This document shows, one piece after another, positions 54,082 through 64,000 of a stretch of DNA of 64,000 bases. Both the position numbers and the translations under genes were made by a program. A model generated the notes under the pieces. That model was not told the DNA's origin, did not search any database, and worked only from the letters and a program-made list of their open reading frames with translations. This DNA is from Coriobacteriia bacterium (GTDB taxonomy: Bacteria > Actinomycetota > Coriobacteriia > Anaerosomatales > PHET01): the NCBI GenBank assembly GCA_034370385.1, contig JAXMKZ010000051.1:124001-188000 (forward strand), given 5' to 3'. Every line of letters starts with the position of its first letter. Position 1 is the stretch's first letter.

Positions 54082-55464
54082 ATGCGTATCGCAGTACTTG
54101 GTGGGGGCCCCGGTGGCTACTCTGCGGCGTTTCAGGCGGCTCGCCTTGGCGCTGATGTCGTCCTCGTGGAGCGGGAGCGCCTCGGCGGAACCTGTCTGAA
54201 CTGGGGATGCATTCCGACCAAGACGATCCTGCGCTCAGCCCACATCGTCGCCGATACGCGTCATGCGGCCGAGTTCGGGCTGAACGCGACGGTCGCGAGC
54301 GTCGACATCGACGCCCTGCGCGCCCGCAAAGAGGGTGTGGTCGACGAGCTCGTCGGCCAGATCGAGGGTTCCGCCCAGCGACTGAAGGTCGATGTGATCT
54401 ACGGTGAGGGTCGGCTGGCGGGAGCGCATGCGATCGAAGTCGCACTCGCCGATGGCGCTACGTCCACCGTCGAAGCTGACGCGGTGATCATCGCCACGGG
54501 GTCGATCGTCTTCAAGCTCCCGAACATCGACCACGACATGGACGGCGTGTGGACGAGCGATGACGCGGTCTCCCTGTCGGATATTCCCCACGAGATCGTC
54601 ATCATCGGCGGCGGCGTGATCGGGCTGGAGTTCGCCTGCGCCTACGCAGCCTTCGGCTCGCGCGTGACGGTCGTCGAGCTCATGGAGCAGATACTTCCGG
54701 GCAACGACAAGCGCGTGGTGCGCCTGGCCCAGGCTCGACTTGAGGAGATGGGCGTCGAGTTCCACCTCGGTGACGCGGTGGATGCGGTGGAGCGTGGCGC
54801 CGATGGACGCATGCACGCGACGCTGCGCTCGGGCGGGGTGCTGACTGCCGACATCGTCATGAGTGCGGTCGGGCGCGTGCCCAACACCGCCGGCTTCGGT
54901 TTCGAGGAGGCTGGCATCGAGTTCGACCGTCGCGCCATCAAGGTCGACCGGTACTTCGCCACGTCGATCGCCAACGTCTTTGCCGTCGGTGATGCCATCG
55001 GGGGCATGATGCTCGCGCACGTGGCTGAAGAAGAGGGTGTGGCCGCTGCCCGCAACGCGGTCGCTGTGCTGTCCGGCCAGCAGCCACACGAGACCGTCGA
55101 CAACGACTGTATCCCCGCTTGCGTCTATACGTTTCCCGAGGTAGCGGTCGTGGGCCGCAGCCGCGACGGGGCCAAGGAGAGCGGAGTCGACGCGGTTCAG
55201 GCCATCGCGAAGTTCGCCGCCAACGGCAAGGCGCTCGGCGAGGGCGAGGGTGACGGGTTCGTGCAGCTTGTGGCCGAGAAGGGCACCGGCAGGATAGTCG
55301 GATGCCAGATCGTGGGCCCGCACGCCGTGGAGATCATCCATGAGGTAGCGGTCGCGATGCGCCACGGCATCACCGTGACGCAGCTCGCCCACACCGTTCA
55401 CGCCCATCCCACGGTGAGCGAGGTCATCAAGTTCGCGGCACTCGACGCATCGTCGAAGGTCTGA
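54082..55464 (+). CDS. lpdA: Dihydrolipoyl dehydrogenase
   Basis: FAD flavoprotein of 460 residues that reoxidises dihydrolipoamide with NAD+. It has the FAD loop VLGGGPGGYSAAF, the redox disulfide C38/C43 in GGTCLNWGCIPTK, the NAD loop IIGGGVIGLEFACAYAAFG, the second FAD contact NVFAVGDAIGG and the C-terminal catalytic His-Glu in HTVHAHPTVSE. Full length. It serves the glycine cleavage system or a 2-oxoacid dehydrogenase; neither is encoded nearby, but lipA downstream supports the glycine-cleavage option. Confidence 0.94.
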   Translation: MRIAVLGGGPGGYSAAFQAARLGADVVLVERERLGGTCLNWGCIPTKTILRSAHIVADTRHAAEFGLNATVASVDIDALRARKEGVVDELVGQIEGSAQRLKVDVIYGEGRLAGAHAIEVALADGATSTVEADAVIIATGSIVFKLPNIDHDMDGVWTSDDAVSLSDIPHEIVIIGGGVIGLEFACAYAAFGSRVTVVELMEQILPGNDKRVVRLAQARLEEMGVEFHLGDAVDAVERGADGRMHATLRSGGVLTADIVMSAVGRVPNTAGFGFEEAGIEFDRRAIKVDRYFATSIANVFAVGDAIGGMMLAHVAEEEGVAAARNAVAVLSGQQPHETVDNDCIPACVYTFPEVAVVGRSRDGAKESGVDAVQAIAKFAANGKALGEGEGDGFVQLVAEKGTGRIVGCQIVGPHAVEIIHEVAVAMRHGITVTQLAHTVHAHPTVSEVIKFAALDASSKV

Positions 55465-55488
55465 CACGTCTTCGCGCCGTGCTATTCT
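55461..55488 (+). promoter_or_regulatory. lipA promoter, probably leaderless
   Basis: CTGACA (55461-55466, 5 of 6 matches to TTGACA) and TATTCT (55483-55488) are 16 bp apart. The ATG at 55496 follows the -10 by 7 nt with no Shine-Dalgarno, so the transcript should begin at the start codon. The -35 overlaps the lpdA stop codon. Confidence 0.62.
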
Positions 55489-55495
55489 CGCCCGC

Positions 55496-56419
55496 ATGGA
55501 GAGCGAGCCGAACACAGACACCCCTGACCGTGGCGCGAACGCTAGGAAGCGCATGCCCGCATGGCTGCGTCGCCCGATCGCACGTCCGGGCGCATTCGGT
55601 CACGTCGATCAGCTCATGGATGAGCTGGATCTCAACACGGTGTGTCAGTCGGCGAAGTGTCCCAACCGCGGTGAGTGCTTCAGTTCCGGTACGGCGACCT
55701 TCCTCATCATGGGTGGGTCGTGCACGCGTGCGTGCCGCTTCTGTGCGGTGGAATCGCGCCCACCCCTTCCACTCGATTCCGACGAGCCGCGGCGAGTGGC
55801 CGAGGCCGCGCACCGACTCGGTTTGAAGCATGTCGTGATCACGACCGTCACCCGGGATGACCTGCCTGACGGGGGAGCGGAACACCTCGTTTCAGTCATT
55901 CGCGCCGTCCGTGAGGCTGTGCCGGGGGCTTCCGTCGAGGTGCTGACGAGCGATTTCGCCGGTCGGATGGACTCCGTCGATGTGGTGCAAGCCGCGAGGC
56001 CGGACGTCTTCAGCCACAACATGGAGACCGTCCCGCGGCTCTACTCCGAGGTGCGACCGCAGGCCGACTACCGCCGTAGCCTCGCCGTGCTGGCTAGGGC
56101 GCGCTCCACGTGCCCCGATGTGCCCACGAAGTCGGGCCTCATGCTGGGGCTGGGCGAGACCCCCGATGAGGTGCTCGCGGTGCTTGGCGATCTTCGACAG
56201 GCCGGCGTCGAGATGCTCACGCTGGGGCAGTATCTGCAGCCCAGCGCCGACCATCTCCCGGTTGTCGAGTTCGTGGAGCCCTCGGTCTTCGTCGAGCTGT
56301 CGCGCAAGGCGTACGGCTTGGGGTTCACCGCAGTCGCGAGCGCGCCCTTCGTGCGGTCGAGCTATCACGCCGGCGAACTCGCCGATTCCCGGAGCACGCG
56401 TCCGCTCGAGGTCAGTTGA
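55496..56419 (+). CDS. lipA: Lipoyl synthase
   Basis: Radical-SAM enzyme of 307 residues that inserts two sulfurs into octanoyl groups on lipoate-dependent proteins. Both Fe-S clusters have their cysteines: the sacrificial cluster in CQSAKCPNRGEC (C50, C55, C61) and the radical-SAM cluster in CTRACRFC (C76, C80, C83). PNRGECFSSGTATFLIMG, VTRDDLPDGGA and YLQPSADHLPV are LipA landmarks. It follows lpdA by 31 nt but has its own promoter. Its 3' end overlaps the convergent GGDEF gene by 8 nt. Confidence 0.95.
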   Translation: MESEPNTDTPDRGANARKRMPAWLRRPIARPGAFGHVDQLMDELDLNTVCQSAKCPNRGECFSSGTATFLIMGGSCTRACRFCAVESRPPLPLDSDEPRRVAEAAHRLGLKHVVITTVTRDDLPDGGAEHLVSVIRAVREAVPGASVEVLTSDFAGRMDSVDVVQAARPDVFSHNMETVPRLYSEVRPQADYRRSLAVLARARSTCPDVPTKSGLMLGLGETPDEVLAVLGDLRQAGVEMLTLGQYLQPSADHLPVVEFVEPSVFVELSRKAYGLGFTAVASAPFVRSSYHAGELADSRSTRPLEVS

Positions 56420-57440
56420 CCGAGATGTGGGGGCGCGGGCTTCCCGCGTGATCGCGCCCCTCTTCCTTCGCCTCATAGAGCGAGGCGTCAGCGGCAGCGA
56501 TCATCGTCTCGGCCTCGACCCGGGTGCCCCCGTCGGACCACGTTCCTCCTGCGCTCACCGTGAGCGTCGGCTCGCCCCCGACTTCGGCGGACATGTCGCG
56601 CACCGAGGCCACGAGGCGGTCCATGAGCCCCTGCAGCTCGCCCCGGTCGGTTTCCGGTGCCAGTACGAGGAACTCATCGCCGCCGAAGCGGCCCAGCACA
56701 TCAGATGTCCGTACCCCGCGCCGCAGCGCGTCCGCTACAAGACGGAGCGCCTCGTCACCGGCGGCATGGCCGCGCGTATCGTTCACCTGCTTGAAGTGGT
56801 CGATGTCGATCAGCACGACCGCGAGCGGCCGACCGTAGCGCTCAGACCATGCCAGCCACTGCGAGAGATGAGCAAGAAGGCCCCGGCGGTTATACAGCCC
56901 CGTCAGTTGGTCTCGAACCGTGAGCGCGGCGAGGCGCTGCTGGTCGCGGTACGAGCGGAGCAGCACCTTGGCGAGGAAGCCCGCGAGACGGCGTTGTGAG
57001 TAGTGCTCCTCGACAGCCTCGATCAGCCGCGACACGTGGCGGAAGTAGGCCTCTCGGTGTTCCACATAGCTACCAGGCTCCATGTAGTCGGCGAGTTCGC
57101 TGAATGTGTGGTCGAGCATGAAGAACTCCATACGAACGGCGACGTCCAGCATCCCGTCCGTATCAAGCTGGTCAATGTCTGCAGGGGGGAGCGCAACGAG
57201 CTCATCGCGAATCTCGGTCAGTCGTGCGGACAAGCCGTGACCGTCCGCGATGTCGGGAACGAGACCAGACTCCCAGGCGACAAGGAGGTCACGCCACCAC
57301 TCCACATGCTGGCGCTCCTCCTTGGCAAGCTGGAGGAATGTGGTCGCGAGCTTCTCGTCGTCGGTGGCGCCCGCCAGACGGCCGTAGGTTTCGCCCGCAA
57401 AGGTGTCAAGCTCGACACACAACTCGAGTATCTCGCGCAC
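56412..57440 (-). CDS. Ferritin-like domain fused to GGDEF diguanylate cyclase
   Basis: Signalling protein of 342 residues, apparently soluble. The N-terminal half (about 1-165) is all-helical and rubrerythrin/ferritin-like: GETYGRLAG, then LQLAKEERQHVEWWRDLL with an E-x2-H pair (E42, H45), MEFFMLDH (E105) and IEAVEEHYSQ (E141-H146), candidate ligands of a diiron centre. The C-terminal GGDEF domain (about 175-340) has DQLTGLYNRRG, IDIDHFKQVND and an intact GGDEF (253-257), with the inhibitory I-site RTSD (244-247) five residues before it. It should make cyclic-di-GMP from GTP in response to oxygen, peroxide or iron. GTG start with AAGGGAG upstream. Confidence 0.85.
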   Translation of the reverse strand: MREILELCVELDTFAGETYGRLAGATDDEKLATTFLQLAKEERQHVEWWRDLLVAWESGLVPDIADGHGLSARLTEIRDELVALPPADIDQLDTDGMLDVAVRMEFFMLDHTFSELADYMEPGSYVEHREAYFRHVSRLIEAVEEHYSQRRLAGFLAKVLLRSYRDQQRLAALTVRDQLTGLYNRRGLLAHLSQWLAWSERYGRPLAVVLIDIDHFKQVNDTRGHAAGDEALRLVADALRRGVRTSDVLGRFGGDEFLVLAPETDRGELQGLMDRLVASVRDMSAEVGGEPTLTVSAGGTWSDGGTRVEAETMIAAADASLYEAKEEGRDHAGSPRPHISVN

Positions 57441-57543
57441 TCGGGCTCCCTTCGATCATGGAAAAACACCGACATAGAGGTCATTCCCCTCGGGGCGACG
57501 GTGCGAACCACACACAAGGCGTGATTCCGCTGCGCGGAGGGTG

Positions 57544-57549
57544 TATACT
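57544..57549 (+). promoter_or_regulatory. -10 of the UPF0280 gene
   Basis: TATACT with a weak -35 (GTGATT) 17 bp upstream. It gives a transcription start near 57556, so start codons at or before 57541 can be excluded. Confidence 0.5.
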
Positions 57550-57651
57550 ACGTGCGTGGGGACTTCGGTCCGCGCTGGGGTTCTTCTTCATGTGTACGGG
57601 ACGCCTGCTTCGTTTCGACGGGGTGGGCGTCTCGGGTTCTGGGGAGGGTTC

Positions 57652-58392
57652 TTGGCAGGAAGGTTCGAACCGCGCTGGTACCGACGGGCCGTGCGCCCTG
57701 AGGGACTCGTGGGTTTCAGAGTCGTGCACGCGGAGACAGACATCCTGGTCCACGCCGTTCGCGATCTCAGTGAGCACGCCGCTTCCGTGGTCGCCCGGCT
57801 GAGGCACGAGCTGGAGAGCTACGTCGCCGCGCGCCCCCTGTTCGCTGAGTCTTTCACTCCCGTGCCCGCTGAACCCGCCGCGCCTGCAATCGTGCGTTCC
57901 ATGGCCGCTGCCGCCCTCGCGGCGGGCGTTGGTCCTTTTGCGGCGGTCGCCGGAGCCTTCGCCGATGAGGTCGGCGAGGAGCTCCTGTCGCTCTCTGCCC
58001 AGGTCATCGTCGAGAACGGCGGCGACATCTTCGTGGCGGGCGACGCCGACCGATTGGTCGCTCTGTGGAGCGGAGACGATGCGGATGGTATCGGGTTGCG
58101 CATCAAGGCGGGGTCTCAGCCGTGCGGCGTGGCGACTTCAAGCGCAACAGTGGGGCCTTCGGTGAGCCTGGGTCGGGCGAGCGCTGCGACCGTGGTGGCA
58201 GAGTGCGCCGCCCTGGCCGATGCGGTCGCAAGCGGCGTGGGGAATCGGGTCCGCAGCTTGGCAGACGTCGCGAAGGCTCTCGATTGGGGTAGGAGGATTG
58301 AAGGCGTTCGCGCGGTGATCGTCGTCGTCGATGGGTCGGTCGGCGCCGTCGGAGACGTTGAACTGGTTCCCCTGCCGCGGACCCTGGGCTGA
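57652..58392 (+). CDS. UPF0280 family protein (ApbE-related fold)
   Basis: Protein of 246 residues matching the UPF0280 family, which has an ApbE-like flavin-transferase-related fold and is known mainly from methanogens and other anaerobes. Landmarks are RAVRPEGLVGFRVVHAETDILVHAVRDL, AAGVGPFAAVAGAFADEVG and ENGGDIFVAGDA, the latter like the metal/flavin site of ApbE. The start chosen is TTG at 57652, just after GGGGAGGG and downstream of the -10; a GTG at 57592 is possible. Its function is not known; in ApbE proteins this fold attaches FMN to proteins. Confidence 0.78.
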   Translation: MAGRFEPRWYRRAVRPEGLVGFRVVHAETDILVHAVRDLSEHAASVVARLRHELESYVAARPLFAESFTPVPAEPAAPAIVRSMAAAALAAGVGPFAAVAGAFADEVGEELLSLSAQVIVENGGDIFVAGDADRLVALWSGDDADGIGLRIKAGSQPCGVATSSATVGPSVSLGRASAATVVAECAALADAVASGVGNRVRSLADVAKALDWGRRIEGVRAVIVVVDGSVGAVGDVELVPLPRTLG

Positions 58393-58461
58393 GTGCAGCG
58401 CTCGCGGTACGTTCCTTGCAGGGTGTAAGGTAGGAGTGCACGCGTCGTCCCAAAGGAAAGC

Positions 58462-59799
58462 ATGAGCATACGGGCATTCAGCATGCGAGGGCTCGCGCTT
58501 CGTCGCACCAGTGATGAAGCCTTGCTTGAGTACGCTCGAGAGGGCCAGGAGATCGCCTTCGCCGAGCTGTATCGCAGGTTCCACGGGTTGGTGTACGGAT
58601 ACTGCCTCGCCCGCCTTATGGATCCCGCAGCAGCAGAGGACGTCGCTCAAGAGACGTTCATGCGCATCAATCGCTCGCGCTCCTCCGAGACCATCCACAG
58701 CGCGCGCGCATGGGTGTTCACCGTGGCGCGCAGCGCGGTGATCGATCACGTTCGTCGCGCAAAGCGGATGCCCGACTCGCTTCCGGTGGACGATGCGTTC
58801 GAGCTGGCCGCTGCCAACTCGGATGCAGCCGACGGGATGATGCGCCGCGAAGACGCCAAACTCGTCTTCCTCGCGCTGGCTCGTCTCCGTCCCCGCTACC
58901 GCAGCGCGCTCGTGCTGCGGGAGATGCACGGGCTCTCGTCGGCCGAGATCGGCGAGTCACTCTCGCTCAAGGCCGGTGCCGTGGATACGCTGGTGTGTCG
59001 CGCTCGTGATGCCTTCGGCCGTGAGTACGCCGCCCTGGGTGACCTCCGAAGCGACTGCCGTCGTGCGGTCGAGTACATCTACCGCGATCGCGGCACGGGT
59101 ATCGCGGAGGCTGAGCGCGGGTGGCTCACATCACACGTTTCGACCTGTCCTCGCTGCGCGCGCGAGCGCCTGATGGCTGCCGATCCGAAGAGGCTCGCAT
59201 TCCTGCTTCCCTTCGCAAGCATCCATCCCGAGGGTATCGGGCTGTTGCGACGGGCGGTGGAAGCGTTCGGCGCGGCACCGGTGTCACTTGAGGGCACGAG
59301 TCTGATGGCGGCCAAGGTCACGGCGGTGGCCATCGCAGCCACGCTCGCGATCGCGCCGGGTCTCTCGCATCTGGGTCCCGAGAAGCCTGAAGGAGCCGCG
59401 AGGCCCACTAGCGTCGCCCGTACCGCACCTGCCGTGACTGAGCCTGCACAACACGAGCGTGTCGTGGTGGAGCGCGAAGCGCCTTCACGCGCATCCGTGG
59501 TTGAGACCGCGTCGGTCGAGGAGTCCGCATCGACCAACGTCCCGGGAGCGGCCGTCGTCGTGGTCGAGGGCCCCACCGCCCCGGAAGACGAGTTGATCAG
59601 CGACGTCGACGTGGGTTCCGATGCGACGACTCCGCCGGTCAGCGCGGCCGGTACTGAGACGCTCGATCCTCCGGTGGATCCGGGATCGGATTCTGTCGAA
59701 CCCCGTGATGAGGTCGACGCAGGCACCGCCGAACAGCCGTCAGGCGACGCGGTCGAGCCGGGGGCACCGCCTTCCATCGAGACGAGCGTCGCACTGTAG
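58462..59799 (+). CDS. ECF sigma factor fused to zinc finger, membrane segment and long tail
   Basis: Protein of 445 residues. Sigma region 2 (about 18-100, FHGLVYGYCLARLMDPAAAEDVAQETF) and region 4 (about 130-190, LRPRYRSALVLREMHGLSSAEIGESL) form a complete ECF sigma factor. Then comes C199 followed after 25 residues by HVSTCPRC (H225, C229, C232), the pattern of anti-sigma zinc domains, then one hydrophobic segment (about 282-300) and a 140-residue disordered tail rich in Ala, Val, Pro, Glu and Asp. The sigma factor and its anti-sigma module thus appear fused and tied to the membrane. AAAGGAAAG precedes the ATG. Its target promoters are unknown. Confidence 0.86.
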   Translation: MSIRAFSMRGLALRRTSDEALLEYAREGQEIAFAELYRRFHGLVYGYCLARLMDPAAAEDVAQETFMRINRSRSSETIHSARAWVFTVARSAVIDHVRRAKRMPDSLPVDDAFELAAANSDAADGMMRREDAKLVFLALARLRPRYRSALVLREMHGLSSAEIGESLSLKAGAVDTLVCRARDAFGREYAALGDLRSDCRRAVEYIYRDRGTGIAEAERGWLTSHVSTCPRCARERLMAADPKRLAFLLPFASIHPEGIGLLRRAVEAFGAAPVSLEGTSLMAAKVTAVAIAATLAIAPGLSHLGPEKPEGAARPTSVARTAPAVTEPAQHERVVVEREAPSRASVVETASVEESASTNVPGAAVVVVEGPTAPEDELISDVDVGSDATTPPVSAAGTETLDPPVDPGSDSVEPRDEVDAGTAEQPSGDAVEPGAPPSIETSVAL

Positions 59800-59837
59800 A
59801 GCCGTCGATCGTCCCGTGCGCATCGGTCCGAGCGCGA

Positions 59838-59843
59838 TACAAT
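59838..59843 (+). promoter_or_regulatory. Candidate -10 of the DUF2469 gene
   Basis: TACAAT, about 60 nt before the start; -35 weak. It lies after the sigma-factor gene stop and gives DUF2469-ligA their own promoter. Confidence 0.42.
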
Positions 59844-59904
59844 GAACCCCACGCGATGACGACGCGCGTCCGCATCCGCCGTGGACGCACGCGAGGGGAG
59901 CCCC

Positions 59905-63214
<3,310 letters not shown>

Positions 63215-63235
63215 CCCGGTCGGTGCGCCCGAGGT

Positions 63236-63256
63236 GACCACGTGGTCAGGTATCAT
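63236..63256 (+). promoter_or_regulatory. Palindrome and -10 upstream of gatC
   Basis: GACCACGTGGTC (63236-63247) is a perfect 12-bp palindrome with a CACGTG core, directly before a TATCAT -10-like hexamer (63251-63256), where it would overlap the promoter. A looser GGTCCG/CGGACC inverted repeat follows in the leader. No T-box motif was seen. Confidence 0.4.
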
Positions 63257-63329
63257 GTGACGCATTCCGGTCCGCGACGTCGCGGGCGGGACGCCTAAGC
63301 CCATATCCGGACCAAGGAGACGCCGATTC

Positions 63330-63635
63330 ATGGCCCTTACCGAATCAGAGGTGCGGCATGTCGCGCTGCTCGCCCGTCTCGCGCTCTCAGATGAGCAAGT
63401 GGACACGCTGAGGACCGAGTTGAATTCGATCCTCGGACACATCGACGCGATTCAGCAGCTCGACTTGGCCGGAGTCGAGCCGACAGCGCATGCGATTCCG
63501 ATGGTCAACGAAGTGCGCGCCGATGAGCCCAAGCCGTGCCTGACCACAGAGATGGCGCTGCTCAACGCCCCCCAGTCTGAAGCAGGAGCGTTCGTCATTC
63601 CGCAGATCGTCGGCCCCGGGGGTGATGAGGCGTGA
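63330..63635 (+). CDS. gatC: Glutamyl-tRNA(Gln)/aspartyl-tRNA(Asn) amidotransferase subunit C
   Basis: Subunit of 101 residues that holds GatA and GatB together. It shows LTESEVRHVALLARLALSDEQ, LNSILGHIDAIQQLD and the C-terminal hook VPQIV-like FVIPQIVGPGGDE. ATG at 63330 with CAAGGAGA upstream. Its stop overlaps the gatA GTG. Confidence 0.95.
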   Translation: MALTESEVRHVALLARLALSDEQVDTLRTELNSILGHIDAIQQLDLAGVEPTAHAIPMVNEVRADEPKPCLTTEMALLNAPQSEAGAFVIPQIVGPGGDEA

Positions 63636-64000
63636 GCGCTCTGGACCTGTCTTCGCTCACCGCGCCTGAGATTCGCAGCGGCATCGTCTCGGGTGACTTC
63701 TCCGCGCGCGAAGCCGCCCATGCCGCTTTCGAGCGGATCGAGGCCTTGGACTTCGAGGTTCATGCTTTCAACCAAGTGACCCCCGAGCTTGCCTATGCAG
63801 CCGCCGACCGAACCGATGAGATGGTGCGCTCCGGGGCCAGCCCCGACGAGCTGCCGCCCCTGGCGGGAGTCCCGGTGGCGTTCAAGGACAACATGAACCT
63901 GCGCGGTACGAACACCACGTGCTCGTCGCGCATCCTTGAGAACCACCGGAGCGTCTACGACTGCACAGCGGTCTCGCGCATGCTGCACGCGGGTGCGGTG
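63632..64000 (+). CDS. gatA: Glutamyl-tRNA(Gln) amidotransferase subunit A (3' end outside window)
   Basis: The first 123 codons of the amidase subunit that frees ammonia from glutamine for tRNA transamidation. GTG start at 63632 in a GTGA overlap with gatC. The visible part has the family opening (LTAPEIRSGIVSGDFSAREA), NQVTPELAYAAA and the catalytic lysine in AGVPVAFKDNMNLRGTNTT; the Ser-cis-Ser loop lies beyond the window edge. gatB is expected further downstream. Confidence 0.95.
   Translation, partial: MSALDLSSLTAPEIRSGIVSGDFSAREAAHAAFERIEALDFEVHAFNQVTPELAYAAADRTDEMVRSGASPDELPPLAGVPVAFKDNMNLRGTNTTCSSRILENHRSVYDCTAVSRMLHAGAV

Noticed and set aside
57541-57651. Longer N-terminus of the UPF0280 protein
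   Set aside because: The -10 TATACT lies at its first codons and the UPF0280 match begins after residue 38; a start at 57652 has a good ribosome binding site.

Overview
The window is about 64 kb of high-GC, gene-dense bacterial DNA with short gaps, frequent 4-8 nt gene overlaps and many GTG/TTG starts. A DUF2469-family gene, a GuaB3-type IMP dehydrogenase relative, a cell-wall-binding amidase and a CBS-containing pyrophosphatase point to an actinobacterium. Sulfide-based homocysteine synthesis with a NIL-ferredoxin, MetF beside MetV, a cobalamin methionine synthase without reactivation domain, and a diiron-like sensor suggest an anaerobe, probably in or near the class Coriobacteriia. That placement is inference. 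No rRNA, tRNA, CRISPR array, insertion sequence or prophage was seen.

Layout. 1-1.3 kb: end of an FtsX/MacB-type ABC exporter. 1.4-5.4 kb (minus): a five-gene run with two lipid-type glycosyltransferases, a LysE-type exporter, a small unknown and a methyltransferase. 5.4-8.8 kb: YchF, a PAS-PAS-HD-GYP protein and an EamA transporter. 8.8-10.6 kb: a secreted amidase. 11-13.7 kb: guaB3-guaA. 13.8-15.9 kb: two toxin-antitoxin pairs end to end (RES/Xre and PIN/AbrB). 16.1-17.4 kb: chorismate mutase, DAHP synthase and a zinc-ribbon protein. 17.5-20.2 kb: a large secreted HExxH/beta-propeller protein. 20.4-24.3 kb: PcrA/UvrD helicase and CBS-pyrophosphatase. 24.4-30.5 kb: a phosphate regulon, phoPR diverging from pstSCAB with Pho-box-like repeats between. 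30.8-36.2 kb: two acetyltransferases, threonine synthase, a small unknown, cofactor-independent phosphoglycerate mutase, an Fe-S-type flavoprotein and a PadR regulator. 36.5-39.6 kb: glutamine synthetase diverging from an atypical glutamate-synthase-like protein. 39.7-45 kb: alkaline phosphatase and a heterodimeric ABC exporter. 45.1-47.9 kb: SHOCT and PASTA proteins, an EamA transporter and a NUDIX hydrolase. 48-53.9 kb: a six-gene homocysteine/methionine/methyl-folate operon. 54-56.4 kb: lipoamide dehydrogenase and lipoyl synthase. 56.4-63.2 kb: a ferritin-like/GGDEF fusion, a UPF0280 protein, an ECF sigma factor with a fused zinc finger and membrane segment, DUF2469, LigA and a CPBP protease. 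63.3 kb to the end: gatC and the start of gatA.

Themes. Phosphate limitation is served by PhoPR, Pst and a secreted alkaline phosphatase. Nitrogen assimilation is served by GlnA and the GltB-like protein. One-carbon and sulfur metabolism are joined in a single transcription unit that appears to make homocysteine from aspartate semialdehyde, make methyl-tetrahydrofolate, and combine them into methionine. Cyclic-di-GMP turnover is implied by one HD-GYP and one GGDEF protein. Several genes (lipA, pcrA, the NUDIX gene, the GT28-type glycosyltransferase) have a -10-like hexamer 6-9 nt before a start codon that lacks a Shine-Dalgarno, which suggests leaderless transcripts.

The most interesting items are the ferritin-like/GGDEF fusion, the methionine operon with an unknown membrane protein inside it, the one-piece membrane sigma/anti-sigma-like protein, and the double toxin-antitoxin island.
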